DNA of 64,000 nt from Sergeia podlipaevii (taxonomy: Eukaryota > Euglenozoa > Kinetoplastea > Trypanosomatida > Trypanosomatidae). This document shows, in pieces, positions 51,074 to 61,500 of the stretch (the first letter of the stretch is position 1; each line of letters starts with the position of its first letter). The DNA lies in assembly GCA_030849805.1 (NCBI GenBank), contig JASANZ010002238.1, positions 1-64,000 on the forward strand. Reading direction: 5' to 3'. Position numbers and translations under genes: made by a program. Below the pieces are notes generated by a model. That model was not told the DNA's origin. It worked only from the letters and a program-made list of their open reading frames with translations, and made no database searches.

Positions 51074-52135
51074 TATATATATATAGTGTATCTAGATCTC
51101 GGTAGCTTGAATACGCTCCTTCTTGTTGGTCTTTTCCTCTTTTTTTTTGCCGTACATAGTGGTGCTGCTGCCTTGAGCGATGGGTGTATATATATATCAA
51201 AACCAAGACAACTGAATCGTGCTTTTTTTTTATCCTTTGTTCTTTTTTTATTGTTATTATTTAATTGTTTTTCCCCCCTCATAGACACACAAACCTTAAC
51301 ATATATATATATGCGAAATGTTTTTTCCTGAAGTTTATTAAACACTACAAAAGTGTATAGAAGCACCATGCAAGCGGCGAGAGTCAGTGAGTTGCAGTTT
51401 ATTTTTTTTTTCTCCGAATTTGAATCATTCCCTTTGTCTTCGTTTTGTAATGTACTGTTGTGTCAAATGTCACTTTAGTATAAGTAGAAGTGTTGGAATT
51501 TATGTGTCATTCAACACTGCAAATATATATTTATATATATATTGAAGACAAAAAAAAAAAAAATAACGCCAACAGCGAAACTGTGCATTACAATCGATTG
51601 TAGTGAAAGAAATTGTACTAGAAGCACGAAGCTGATCTCAACCACTTGAAATGTCAATGAAGCTGCATTACTTTTTTTTTTTTTTCCGAACGTGTGTGCC
51701 TAAGGTGCCTCTGCGCTGGTATCAATTTATCACGCAGTCTCGACTGAAGAGAGTATTTCTGCTCCAGTTACATCTATTTACTTATCTCCTTTTATCTTTT
51801 TTTTTTTTCATTTCTTTCCGTTGCGCTCTTCAAAATAATAATAATTTAAAGGCACTTGACTCTCTGGCGCACACACACGCGCGTATCTAAAGGGGATTTC
51901 TCCCCCGCTCTGTGCAAGTGTATAGTTCTACCGCCGTAAGCTCACAGATAGGGGGTGTTTTGTAAATCACCTCTTTGCCGCTGTTGTTCAATGTGAGCAT
52001 AGAATATTTAAGCATATACATCTATAAAGGCTTGAGTGCCAGATATAGAGTTATTCCACAAAGCCGAGAGAACACGTACCTCATTGAAAAAGGGACGGGA
52101 AACATTTTTTTTAGTTGCTGTTAAGTAGATTCACC
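51074..52135 (+). other. spacer before CorA gene
   Basis: No gene seen. A short (TA)n starts at the stop codon (51073-51085), with further TA-rich stretches near 51301 and 51523-51542. Candidate acceptor for the next gene is AG at 52113-52114 after T8, 22 bases before the ATG. Confidence 0.5.
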
Positions 52136-54712
52136 ATGCGCAACTTTTCTTCTATAGCATTGCAGCGCACTCAGCAAAACATGCTTTTTGTTACTGGGAG
52201 GCGGTGTGCTTTTCTACGTCCTACTCGGCGAAACCCCCAGCTTCATCGCTTTTCTTGTTCGGCTCTCTGCTTATGTAAACGGTGGCACACAACAGCCGCA
52301 GGCCCCACTGCTAGGGACGATATACTACCAGCACAAAGCAGCAACAAGAAAGAAGAAGGGGCAAACATGGAAACAGGAAATGCTCACAAAGAATCAGCGA
52401 TGGAGGTGTCCACGCACATTACCGCTCATGAGGCCACACAGGTAGTACCCGCTGGCGACCACGTCATCAAGGATTCAGATTGCATTGAGAGCAGCACGGC
52501 AGCTGCTACCACCGCTGACGCGCTCCCCCCAACTCAGTCCAAACTCCCACAGGAACCCGAAGTGAGCAGCAAAGCACCACTGTCTGCTGCTGCTTCTGCC
52601 TCCACAAAGCTGGCGTCGGGTGAAGATTCAGTGTCGCACGCATTCACACCAGAAGCCGATGACGCTGCTTCTGCGGAGACTACAGAGCCGAAAAAGGATC
52701 CATTGGATGAGGCGGAGCGGGGCACGGAGATAGATGATAGCGAAGATGAGCTGCTTACGTACGGCCGCAAGGCACACACAGATGCACAACGCAAGATGGA
52801 ACAGGCGAAGCGCTTACGGGAGGCTGAGGCGCACTTGGCATTTGCCGAACTTATGGCTCCAGAGACCATCAACAAGTACGTTGACATGACAGAGGTGTCC
52901 ACAGTATCGGGCATTCGATGGCTCGACATTTGCGCCAAGTCGTCGTTCAGAAACAGTAAACTATTGAGCAAACAAGGAGAAGGCAGCTTCGCGGCATCGG
53001 TGCTGCACGCACTACACGGCAGCAGCGTGCCCGCTGACCTTTACGTGAGCATTTCCAACGGAAGCCCGTTGCCCACCGTGCATATAGAGGAGAACTGGGT
53101 GTGTATGGTGTTGCGAGTCTCACGAGAGGCAACACGTGGGTATGTGGAGCACAACCAAACTATCGGCACTGCTTCAAGATCGAGAGGGCAGCAACAGAAG
53201 GAGTACGCAGCGCGTTACGCAGAGGCGCTCTACAGTTCTAGCTCTAGTGAGCGCCACGCGCAGGACATGTCGACACGACGCCGGCGGTACAAAATGTGGG
53301 CCAGGCGGAATATGACGGGATCAGATGCAGACGGTACTGGCCTTTGTGGTTTGGGTGAAACAGGAAATCTTGGCGAAACCTTTATATCATCACCACCTGC
53401 TGGGGATTCTTTTATCGCTGGAAGCACTGATCCCTCCGAGCGATTCCGCTACGATGAATCCACAAATCAATACTTACAGGTAAAGAAATCACGATGGGAG
53501 CGCTTTCTGGAGGAGCGGGGAAACAAAGAGAAGCTTCATCGGAAGCTGCGGGAGCATGACAAGAAAGCTAGTAAACGGCGTATACGCGCGACGAAAGGGG
53601 TGGGGGCCGCTCTTCAGCGCGAACTTGGTGCCCCGACATTGACCGATCTTACCGATCGGTTGAGCGTATTTATCTACAAGGAACTGCACCCCATCGAGGA
53701 AGAAGGCGTAGAGCTGCCGATGAAGGAAGCCGATGTGCAAGATGTTACAAAACTAGTTCTCATGGAAATGGATGAGCACGGCAACGTCATTAGCCACTAT
53801 GTTGAGCACTCCACCTCTGAGGAGAAGGCGGCGCTACGCAAGAGCGGCAGCAGTAAAGGTGGTGGGAAGGGACAGGTGAAATCGGGAACTGCAGATACCA
53901 AGCTTGAAACAGTAACGAATGCATCCTCGGCGAGTGAAGGAGAAGAAGAGGGAGGAGATGTCAAGACACAAGCAAAACGCTACCACACCCGCTGGCGCAT
54001 CATCACAGTGCATCGCGTTCCGGTGCCTTTCATTGAAGATGCCATGCGACGCTGGCCGGATCTTATTATGTCTCGCAGGCCAACTGCGGATGTTGGTGGC
54101 GTGCAGCACCTCCACCACCCAGCGATATCCGGCTGGGAAGATATTGCACGTCTTATCTTTAATGGCACCGCGGGTGGACTTCAGGAGTCCACCTATCGCA
54201 ACACTCGTTTGCTAGAGCAGCTGGAGATGGAGATATTTAGCCCCGGTGATTCCACTGGAGATCAACTGAAGCACATGACCACGATGATGGCGCAGCTACA
54301 CACCTTGAACCGACGTGCGACTATTTACTCTTCGAATTTGCGAGAGATGAAGGTGACATTTACAAAGCTCAAAACTACCCTCAACTCACCGCTCACCGCT
54401 GCAGACAAGAAGGCGCTGACATATCTGCAAGGGTCTCTCTCGCTCGCAGCGCATCTGGAGGAGCACACCAAATCGCTGCTGTTCTTGCAGTTCTCGGTGG
54501 CAATGAGCCGAATGGAGGATCACCTGCGCACCCTCACCCTCTTCTCTACACTTTTTATTCCACTGGACTTCATTGCCTCTTTCTTTGGCATGAACTTTCA
54601 TCACATGGATAGTTATAGGAACAGTTCAGCTGCTGCGTACTCTGTGCTGGCATTGATTGGTGTGACGGCGCTCGCGGTCGGACGATGGATCAGAAAAAAT
54701 CTACGTCGATGA
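52136..54712 (+). CDS. mitochondrial CorA/MRS2-type Mg2+ channel with long N-terminal region
   Basis: 858 residues from ATG 52136. The first 55 residues are Arg/Ser-rich with no acidic residue (MRNFSSIALQRTQQN ... CKRWHTTAAGP), a clear mitochondrial presequence. The C-terminus has the CorA signature: TM1 ending in the G-M-N triplet (Gly818-Met819-Asn820, FFGMNF), a short loop, TM2 (AYSVLALIGVTALAVGRWI) and a basic tail. The preceding helical region (about 700-800, LEQLEMEIFSPGD ... LSLAAHLEEHTKSLLFLQF) is the stalk helix of the pentamer. About 600 residues before it, including Ala/Ser/Glu-rich stretches, a Lys/Arg-rich segment (LREHDKKASKRRIRATKG) and a Gly/Ser/Lys patch, have no counterpart in the roughly 320-residue bacterial proteins. 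CorA-type proteins move Mg2+ into the matrix. Stop is TGA. Confidence 0.87.
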   Translation: MRNFSSIALQRTQQNMLFVTGRRCAFLRPTRRNPQLHRFSCSALCLCKRWHTTAAGPTARDDILPAQSSNKKEEGANMETGNAHKESAMEVSTHITAHEATQVVPAGDHVIKDSDCIESSTAAATTADALPPTQSKLPQEPEVSSKAPLSAAASASTKLASGEDSVSHAFTPEADDAASAETTEPKKDPLDEAERGTEIDDSEDELLTYGRKAHTDAQRKMEQAKRLREAEAHLAFAELMAPETINKYVDMTEVSTVSGIRWLDICAKSSFRNSKLLSKQGEGSFAASVLHALHGSSVPADLYVSISNGSPLPTVHIEENWVCMVLRVSREATRGYVEHNQTIGTASRSRGQQQKEYAARYAEALYSSSSSERHAQDMSTRRRRYKMWARRNMTGSDADGTGLCGLGETGNLGETFISSPPAGDSFIAGSTDPSERFRYDESTNQYLQVKKSRWERFLEERGNKEKLHRKLREHDKKASKRRIRATKGVGAALQRELGAPTLTDLTDRLSVFIYKELHPIEEEGVELPMKEADVQDVTKLVLMEMDEHGNVISHYVEHSTSEEKAALRKSGSSKGGGKGQVKSGTADTKLETVTNASSASEGEEEGGDVKTQAKRYHTRWRIITVHRVPVPFIEDAMRRWPDLIMSRRPTADVGGVQHLHHPAISGWEDIARLIFNGTAGGLQESTYRNTRLLEQLEMEIFSPGDSTGDQLKHMTTMMAQLHTLNRRATIYSSNLREMKVTFTKLKTTLNSPLTAADKKALTYLQGSLSLAAHLEEHTKSLLFLQFSVAMSRMEDHLRTLTLFSTLFIPLDFIASFFGMNFHHMDSYRNSSAAAYSVLALIGVTALAVGRWIRKNLRR

Positions 54713-55280
54713 AAAAAAAAAGATCGATTAAAAGAAGACCGTTTTGCTGTGAGCACCTCTTTTTGTGTGTGTAGTAATGAAGATTTTTTATTTTGGATGC
54801 GTTCTATTGTATACTTACGATTTTGTACAGTGCTCTTTCACCTTCTCTCCTCTTGTTGTTGCTTTCTATAGTTGAATGATTTCAAGAATGGAGAAGTAAA
54901 AATAAGATGATTTTTTTTATGGTTGCGTGATGCTTTTTTTTTCCCCCCTAATCCTGGTATATATCCCTTTTTTTTGATTGCGAGCAAACAACAACAACAG
55001 TAAAGTTAACAGACTTAGATCGAGCACAGCGATTTCCTAAAACTGGTTTGTGTGTAGAATGCGCTTTCATTGCTTTTAATGTTTTTGTTATTATACTATA
55101 TATGAGCAGTGCTTGCCTTCCCGCTTTTTTTTTTGCCGTTCTTTAGGTTTTTCAACATTTCCACATTTTAGCAAATAGTTTTCTTTTTTTTTCTTTAGCG
55201 AGACAGATATACTGAAAACCGAGGAGAAATAAGAGAGGTGCGACGAGAGCATTATAAAGAAAAAAAGTCGCCGTTCAACA
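54713..55280 (+). other. spacer before PDI gene
   Basis: No gene seen. The acceptor for PDI is likely AG at 55197-55198 after TTTTCTTTTTTTTTCTTT, 83 bases before the ATG. Confidence 0.5.
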
Positions 55281-56546
55281 ATGTTGAGGTCTGCGGTTGC
55301 GCCGCTTGTGATGGCGTTGCTGGTGTGCGTTGTTAGTGTTACACCTTGCTATGCTGCCTCCGGCCTCTTTTCCAAGACATCCGATGTACAGGAGTTGACG
55401 CCCAAGTCGCTCCCCTACTTTGTCGACACTCACAAACCCGTTATGATTCTCTTTTATGCTCCGTGGTGTGGTCACTGCAAACAGCTGCACCCCGAGTACG
55501 AGAAGTTTGCAGAAGCTGTCAAAGGCATCATGCGTGTTGGCGCTATCAATGCCGATGAATACGCTTCCTTGGGACAACAATATGGTGTGCGTGGATTCCC
55601 AACACTCAAGTACTGGAAGATGGGGCCCAAGACGGTCAACTCTCCAGAGGAGTATCAGGGTCCTCGCACCGCCACCGCACTGCAAGCATCCATGACGCAG
55701 GGCATCATCCCTGATCGAGTTAAAGTACTGACAGATGTGCGGCAGCTGCAGGCAGTGCTGGCGAATGCTCCAAAGCAAATGGTTGGTGCGCTTTTCTCCT
55801 CCAAGGACAAGGTGGCGCCACTGCTCTCTGTGTTAGCTTACTCCAAACGCCTAGAGCAAATGCCTATTGTGTTCATCAAGGATGAGAAAGGTGCGCGCGA
55901 TGTGTTTAAGATTGATGTCTTTCCTACTGTCGCGGTGCTGAATCTTAACGGAACAGAGTATGTCACCGTGACATATGCGGATAAGGTCAACTACGATGCG
56001 ATTGCAAAGTTCTTTGTTGGATGCCTAGAGAACGGATGTAACGGCGAGTCCGCAGAAAACAAGGAAGGTGGAGCGAAAAAGACGTTGCTCGATGAACAAC
56101 AAGCTCCCGTGGATGGTGAGGGGAGTACGCGCATCAAGAAGGCGCGTTTCGCTGTACCGCCGTCTCCAGAGGCCTTTACGCATGAGACTTTATCTCGATA
56201 CTGCTCGCCGAGCACACAGAAAATTCGGTCCAACTCCCCGCTCTGCGTTCTTGTGGCGTCCAAGAACATTAATCTTGATGAACTGCACGCGCAGTTTCAG
56301 CGTGACCCCGTCGTGATCATTGACGCCAAGGAAGATCCAGGCTTACTGGGAAGGAGTCTGGAGGACACTGTTGGGGTGTCACTTACGAAAGGTCCAGCGC
56401 TGACAGCGGTGGTGGTGTTGCGGCACTCGAAGCCGACGCTAGTTCGCTACATGGAGTTACACACGACAGAGACGACTGTGGTTGCTGAGGCGCTCCAGAA
56501 GATTCTCACTGGCGATATACGCCTGGACTCAAAGACAATCGAATAG
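55281..56546 (+). CDS. protein disulfide isomerase with one active thioredoxin domain
   Basis: 421 residues. Signal peptide about 1-25 (MLRSAVAPLVMALLVCVVSV then CYAA). Thioredoxin domain about 28-135 with active site WCGHC (Cys63, Cys66) and the cis-proline segment GVRGFPTLKYW, close to P5/PDIA6-type PDIs. A second, redox-inactive thioredoxin-like region (about 145-255) has VFPTVAVLNL but no CxxC. The C-terminal part (about 260-421) is Glu/Lys-rich, then a third possible fold. The protein forms or rearranges disulfides in secretory proteins. It ends DSKTIE, with no KDEL-like ER retention signal, so its retention or final location is open. Stop is TAG. Confidence 0.9.
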   Translation: MLRSAVAPLVMALLVCVVSVTPCYAASGLFSKTSDVQELTPKSLPYFVDTHKPVMILFYAPWCGHCKQLHPEYEKFAEAVKGIMRVGAINADEYASLGQQYGVRGFPTLKYWKMGPKTVNSPEEYQGPRTATALQASMTQGIIPDRVKVLTDVRQLQAVLANAPKQMVGALFSSKDKVAPLLSVLAYSKRLEQMPIVFIKDEKGARDVFKIDVFPTVAVLNLNGTEYVTVTYADKVNYDAIAKFFVGCLENGCNGESAENKEGGAKKTLLDEQQAPVDGEGSTRIKKARFAVPPSPEAFTHETLSRYCSPSTQKIRSNSPLCVLVASKNINLDELHAQFQRDPVVIIDAKEDPGLLGRSLEDTVGVSLTKGPALTAVVVLRHSKPTLVRYMELHTTETTVVAEALQKILTGDIRLDSKTIE

Positions 56547-58505
56547 CTTAGAGAGAAAACGAGTGAGTGAAACGAGGCAACCTTTTTCCTTTGACAAAGA
56601 AGAGCTAAATCATTATTAGAGCCACCTTAACCATTACACGGGAGTTCTCATTTTCGTTATTTATTTTATTATTATTATTGCATTGGGTTTGAGCTCCGTT
56701 CCCCCTCCCCTCTCTTACCTTACTTTTATTTCATGTGTATGTGATGCTGGTAAGTAATGGGGTACTAAAGGAACGAACAATAACAAATTCACTACTACCT
56801 TCTTTTTTTTTCCTTTTTTTTCTGCACTACTTCACTCACTTATGCCTCATTCATTTTTTCTTCCTTTTCTCTTCCTTTCTTTTTTATTCTGTGATAAAAT
56901 GTTTTCTTTTTCTTATCATCGTTATCATTATTTTCAAAGAAACTTGCAGATAGAACGCCTATTCTGTGGTTGGCAAGCAGATTTGTTTCTGAATTATTAG
57001 TCTTAAAAAGAAAAAAGGTTGTAAACACACACACATATATATACATACATATATTTGTGAGGTCAAATTCATTTGCTAGCTACTTGTGCTATATTTTTTT
57101 TTCTTTGTTTCCACACTACTTTTAAGCATTTTTTTTTTTAAGAACTTGCTGGTGGGGACCGCCGCATCTGAACGATACCTTGGGTAGGATTTCTTTTTTC
57201 ACATATACTAGTAGCTACGATTGTTTGTGAGTGGGTGTGTATATAGTGCTCTATATTTTTTTCTGTTTTTGAGAGTTAGTATCATCTATTATTACTATAT
57301 ACATCTGCTTTTTCTTCTTTTTTTTTGTTTGTTTCACTCCTTTCTTTTTCCACCTTCTTTCTAGAGACTTTAGTATCCGGCAGTCGCAATACACTCGCAG
57401 TTTTGCTCACTAGGCGCGTGTGCGGTGTATATTTCTAGATAGATTTTTCTTTTTACTTTCTTGTTTATTCCTTTTATTTTTATTTTCATAATCTGTTGGC
57501 CCCGTTGTCTAAGTGCCAATTTCAATTTCTTTCCTCCCTGAGCACTAGTTTTCTTTTTAAAAAAAACTTGTTGGCAACTTTTTGATTTCACTTGTTTGTG
57601 AAACGAAGACTTTTTACCGGCATCTGCATACACAAAAAAAGAGCAGGATAAAATTGTGGCTAGTAGACTTGTTGCAGCTGATATTTATTTTTAAAATTAG
57701 TAATTTGCAGTTTTACAAAAGAAAAAGAAACATTTTATATTGGTTTTATTTTGTGTTTGTGAAAGTGTGTGTTAATAGATCTAAATCTCAACTTTAGACC
57801 TTTAAGGGTTTAAAGGAGAGTACTTAGTAAGCTGGTGTGAGAAAGAAAATAGAAGATCTCTCAATACATTCGTGCTAGGAACACACACCGATAAGCAGAT
57901 ACACGCACACACACACACACATACATACAACATTGCACGATAGAAAAAGGAGCGTGTTGTTTTAATTCATTTATAATATTGCTACTTGTGGGCGGAGTGG
58001 GCTATACACCAGTATATTCGATCACACCTATAGTTTCATTATTATTATTATTATTATTATTACTATTATTATTATTATTATTTTGCGTGAACACATAATT
58101 GTTGATTAGAAGCAGATATAGCGAAAGTGTCACTTACGTGCAAAAATTTCTGTCTCCTCTATTCACCTTGCCTTGAAAGTGCTGGGTTTTTTTCTGTCCT
58201 TTTCAAAAGAAAATTATATACACCCGTGTGCCTTCGAACAAACGCTGTACCTTTTATCTAAACGAGGACTCTGTGTGTGCGTGTGTGGTGAAGGAAAAAT
58301 AAACTCCCTTTTTTGCTTAATCACTATATAACAGGACTAAAGCGATTGGGTGAAAAGAGCAGAGAAGAAGAGAATCAGCAGTATTCGACACTTGGTGCAA
58401 CTGTCATTAGTTGTGCGCATACATTTACTTATTTTTCTTTCTCCCTACTTATATATATATATATATATATATTCACACGTACACTTCTATTTGCGATAGG
58501 AGAGA
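56547..58505 (+). other. 2 kb spacer with ATT and TA repeats
   Basis: No gene seen; small open frames are AT-rich. It holds a CA/TA mixed repeat near 57026, a CA repeat near 57906, an ATT/ACT repeat at 58038-58083 and (TA)11 at 58450-58472. AG at 58499-58500 after a pyrimidine-rich stretch is a possible acceptor six bases before the next ATG. Confidence 0.5.
58038..58083 (+). repeat. ATT trinucleotide microsatellite
   Basis: About fifteen ATT units with one ACT interruption, in the spacer upstream of the kinase-phosphatase gene. Confidence 0.9.
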
Positions 58506-61500
58506 ATGGGCAACGGATTGTGTGGCGGATCATTTTCTGCCGAACCACATCAAATTGGTGGTGTACTGCGGCCCTCACATATGGAACCTGATCGCACCTC
58601 AACCCGCGCACCACCCGCACGAAGCAATAAAGGTTCTGTAAGCGGCAGCTTCAAAGGTAGGGTAGGTAGTGGTGCAGACATCGGTAGTGATGACCGTGCA
58701 CCCGCGTCCCCAACCAACACGACACGAGTATGCAATACGAACAGCGACAGCGTGAATCCAATGACCGTGGCGAGATCAACCGATGTGAATGTGGGACCGA
58801 AGCAGATACCGTTGCAGCAACAGCAGCAGCTTTCTGCTTCTTATCAGCCCCCTTCACTAATGCCCTCTTTAGTAACCCGAAGTAATAGCAGTGTAGCGAC
58901 AACTGTTGCAGCGGCTGCTCCCTCTGCGCCTTTCAGTTTAAGCGACGCGCATTCCCCGGATACCCATCTTCAAACGCAAAATGGACTACAATTGGTGGAT
59001 GCACTCAACACGCAACTTGGGGAAGAGATAGAGAGCACGTACGGTGCCGACGAAGAGGAGGAGGAGGATGTAGCAGCAGAAGCGCGTTTATCGAAACGTG
59101 CTCTTCATATTATTCGCCGTGTAGATGAAGTAATTCGCACTTGCACAGGCGAAACAGCGGAGGAACCCACTGAAGATGAACTTGCCATGTTTGAAGTCTT
59201 TACGAGCCTCCGGAACAGTCCTATTGGCCCACTATTTGTCAATCACCCTGAGGTATCCCTATCGAATCGGTCCTGTGTTATCACTACACCTGATTTCCAC
59301 CAAAGTGAACCGATTGACGGCTACTTGCTGCGTGGAGCGTACAATCCTGGCACTATTGGCCGTAGCTACTTTGCCACCAAAGAGAAGGACTACTTTCTCC
59401 CAACGGAGTCTGCTTGGGCGAGTGCTGGCGGTAGTAACGGTGTGGCTGCTGGGTCATCTGGTGGAACTGGGACGACTACCTCCTGCTCCAGTGGCTTCGG
59501 CCCTTATACGAGCAACCTCGCTGCGATGCACGCGAATTCTGCTAGTAAAACAAACCGATTGCTGCGAACTCGCAGTAACCTCGCGGCTCCTCCAGCTTCA
59601 CAGGACACGCCTCACGACTTTCAGCAGGGAAGTAGTACAGCCCATGGCATGTGTGTTCTTAAGGCGGTGAGCTTTGTCTTGCGCAAGGATGCACTTGAGC
59701 AGGTGATTGCAGAGCAGCGTGCGCTGGTGAACCTCAATCATGACAATGTTCTGAAGGTGTGGGATGTGTTGAACGACGAATACCAGGAGAATATGATTGT
59801 GGTAGCCAACTACCACCCCAAGGGAAACATTTGCGCCTACGCGGGTACGCTTGACAACGACGGAGAGAAGTTCTGTCATATAGTGGCTGAGATTGGTGTC
59901 GGTCTGCGTGTTCTTCACTCACACCGCATTTATCACCACAATCTTAAGTTGGACAACATTCTGGAGACCACGGAGGGACACTACTGCATCGCGGACGCTG
60001 GTTTCTCTCGACTATTTACCACGCAATGCCCAGAGGCCCTAGTGTTTAACGGCGAGCTCGCCTGTTTGCCACCTGAAGTGTTCGATGAAAACGGATCCTA
60101 TGCGGACGATAGTGTGAAACCGGGTGGCGGCATGCTTGGCGCTAGTGGGCCTGGCTTTAGCATTGGTGGCGCTGCCACTTCGTCCATGCGTCTAGGCGAA
60201 GGCTCTTCCTCACGAGGCTTTTCCGCTGCCACCAGCCAAACCGGTGGCGCCGGGCCATCCATAGAAGTGAATGAGGCGGACACGATCAGCCGCCAGCAGA
60301 GCAGCGTCACCGGGGCTACCGCTGCGTCTTCCACGAACAACAACACAACAGTGTTAGGTGCTAGCAGCGTGGGGTTTAGCGGTGTTGGAGGAGGCTTATC
60401 GTTGTCGTTCGCTGCAGAGAGTAAGGTGGATATATGGGGATTTGGTGTGCTCATGTACCGCCTTGCCTTTGGCAAGGACCCGTTTGAAATTGCTGAGTGC
60501 TCCTACGAGGAAGTACGCGAACGCGTCGTGTCAAGCAATCTACAGTTTCCTCACGGTCCATGGTCGTTCTCGCGTGAGCTTGAGGTGGTGATTGCGGCCT
60601 GTTTAGAGAAGAACCCACAGGATCGACCGACAATTCTGCGCCTTCTTCGATATCCCTTCTTCAAGGATTGTATGGCTCAGAGCTTCTTTTCAGGGCGGAA
60701 CGTGTCCATGATGGGTGCCGGCATTGGGAATGGGATATGGATGGGCGGAGGGCCGAGAAGATCCAGCATCGGCGGTGGCGTCAACTTTGCTTCCCCTCTA
60801 AGTAACACGTCCAACATAATGGGGGGAGCGAACAGCATCAGCAACAACATAAGTGGCCGTGCTCAGTTTGTGTGTGCCTCACAGTCGGTTGGGCAGCCCT
60901 TCCATCACTCGCTTCATCAACAGCAAACTCAGCAGATGGCACATGACCGCAACGGTTACCTCGTTGTACGCACACTCGGTCACGGCAGATGCACTGAAAC
61001 GCTTCTTGTGCATCTCCGTCGTGATCCAAACCACTTCTTTGCGTTCAAAATTGTCACCAAGTCAGTTTTGCTGCGCATGCAGAAGGAGGCAGAACGGCAA
61101 AAGTTAGAGGGAAACGCGAGCAGTACCCCACGTGCGCGGGAGATCAAGACTGCGCTCGCCGTGTGTAAGAAAGCACGCCACCCAAATATTCTCCCGCTTC
61201 TTGACATTGTGGATGGCAGAGGCAGTGACTGCTTTGCCGTGCAGGAATACATGCAAGACGGCCCTCTCACTGAGATCCCGCCGCTGGCGGCACCCTCCTC
61301 TTCGTCCTTGGTAGCGGCAGAATCAATTCAGTCCGCAGCACCTGCAGCGGCGGCTGTTGCCTGTAACTTCAATCGCCGCAGGAGTAGCAGCCACAGTGTA
61401 AGCAAGGAGGCTAGTGCCAGCGGTAGAAGCAACGTACCGCCACCGACACTGCAGAAGCTTCTGAGAGATGTCTTGGCTGGGCTCATTCACTTGCACGATA

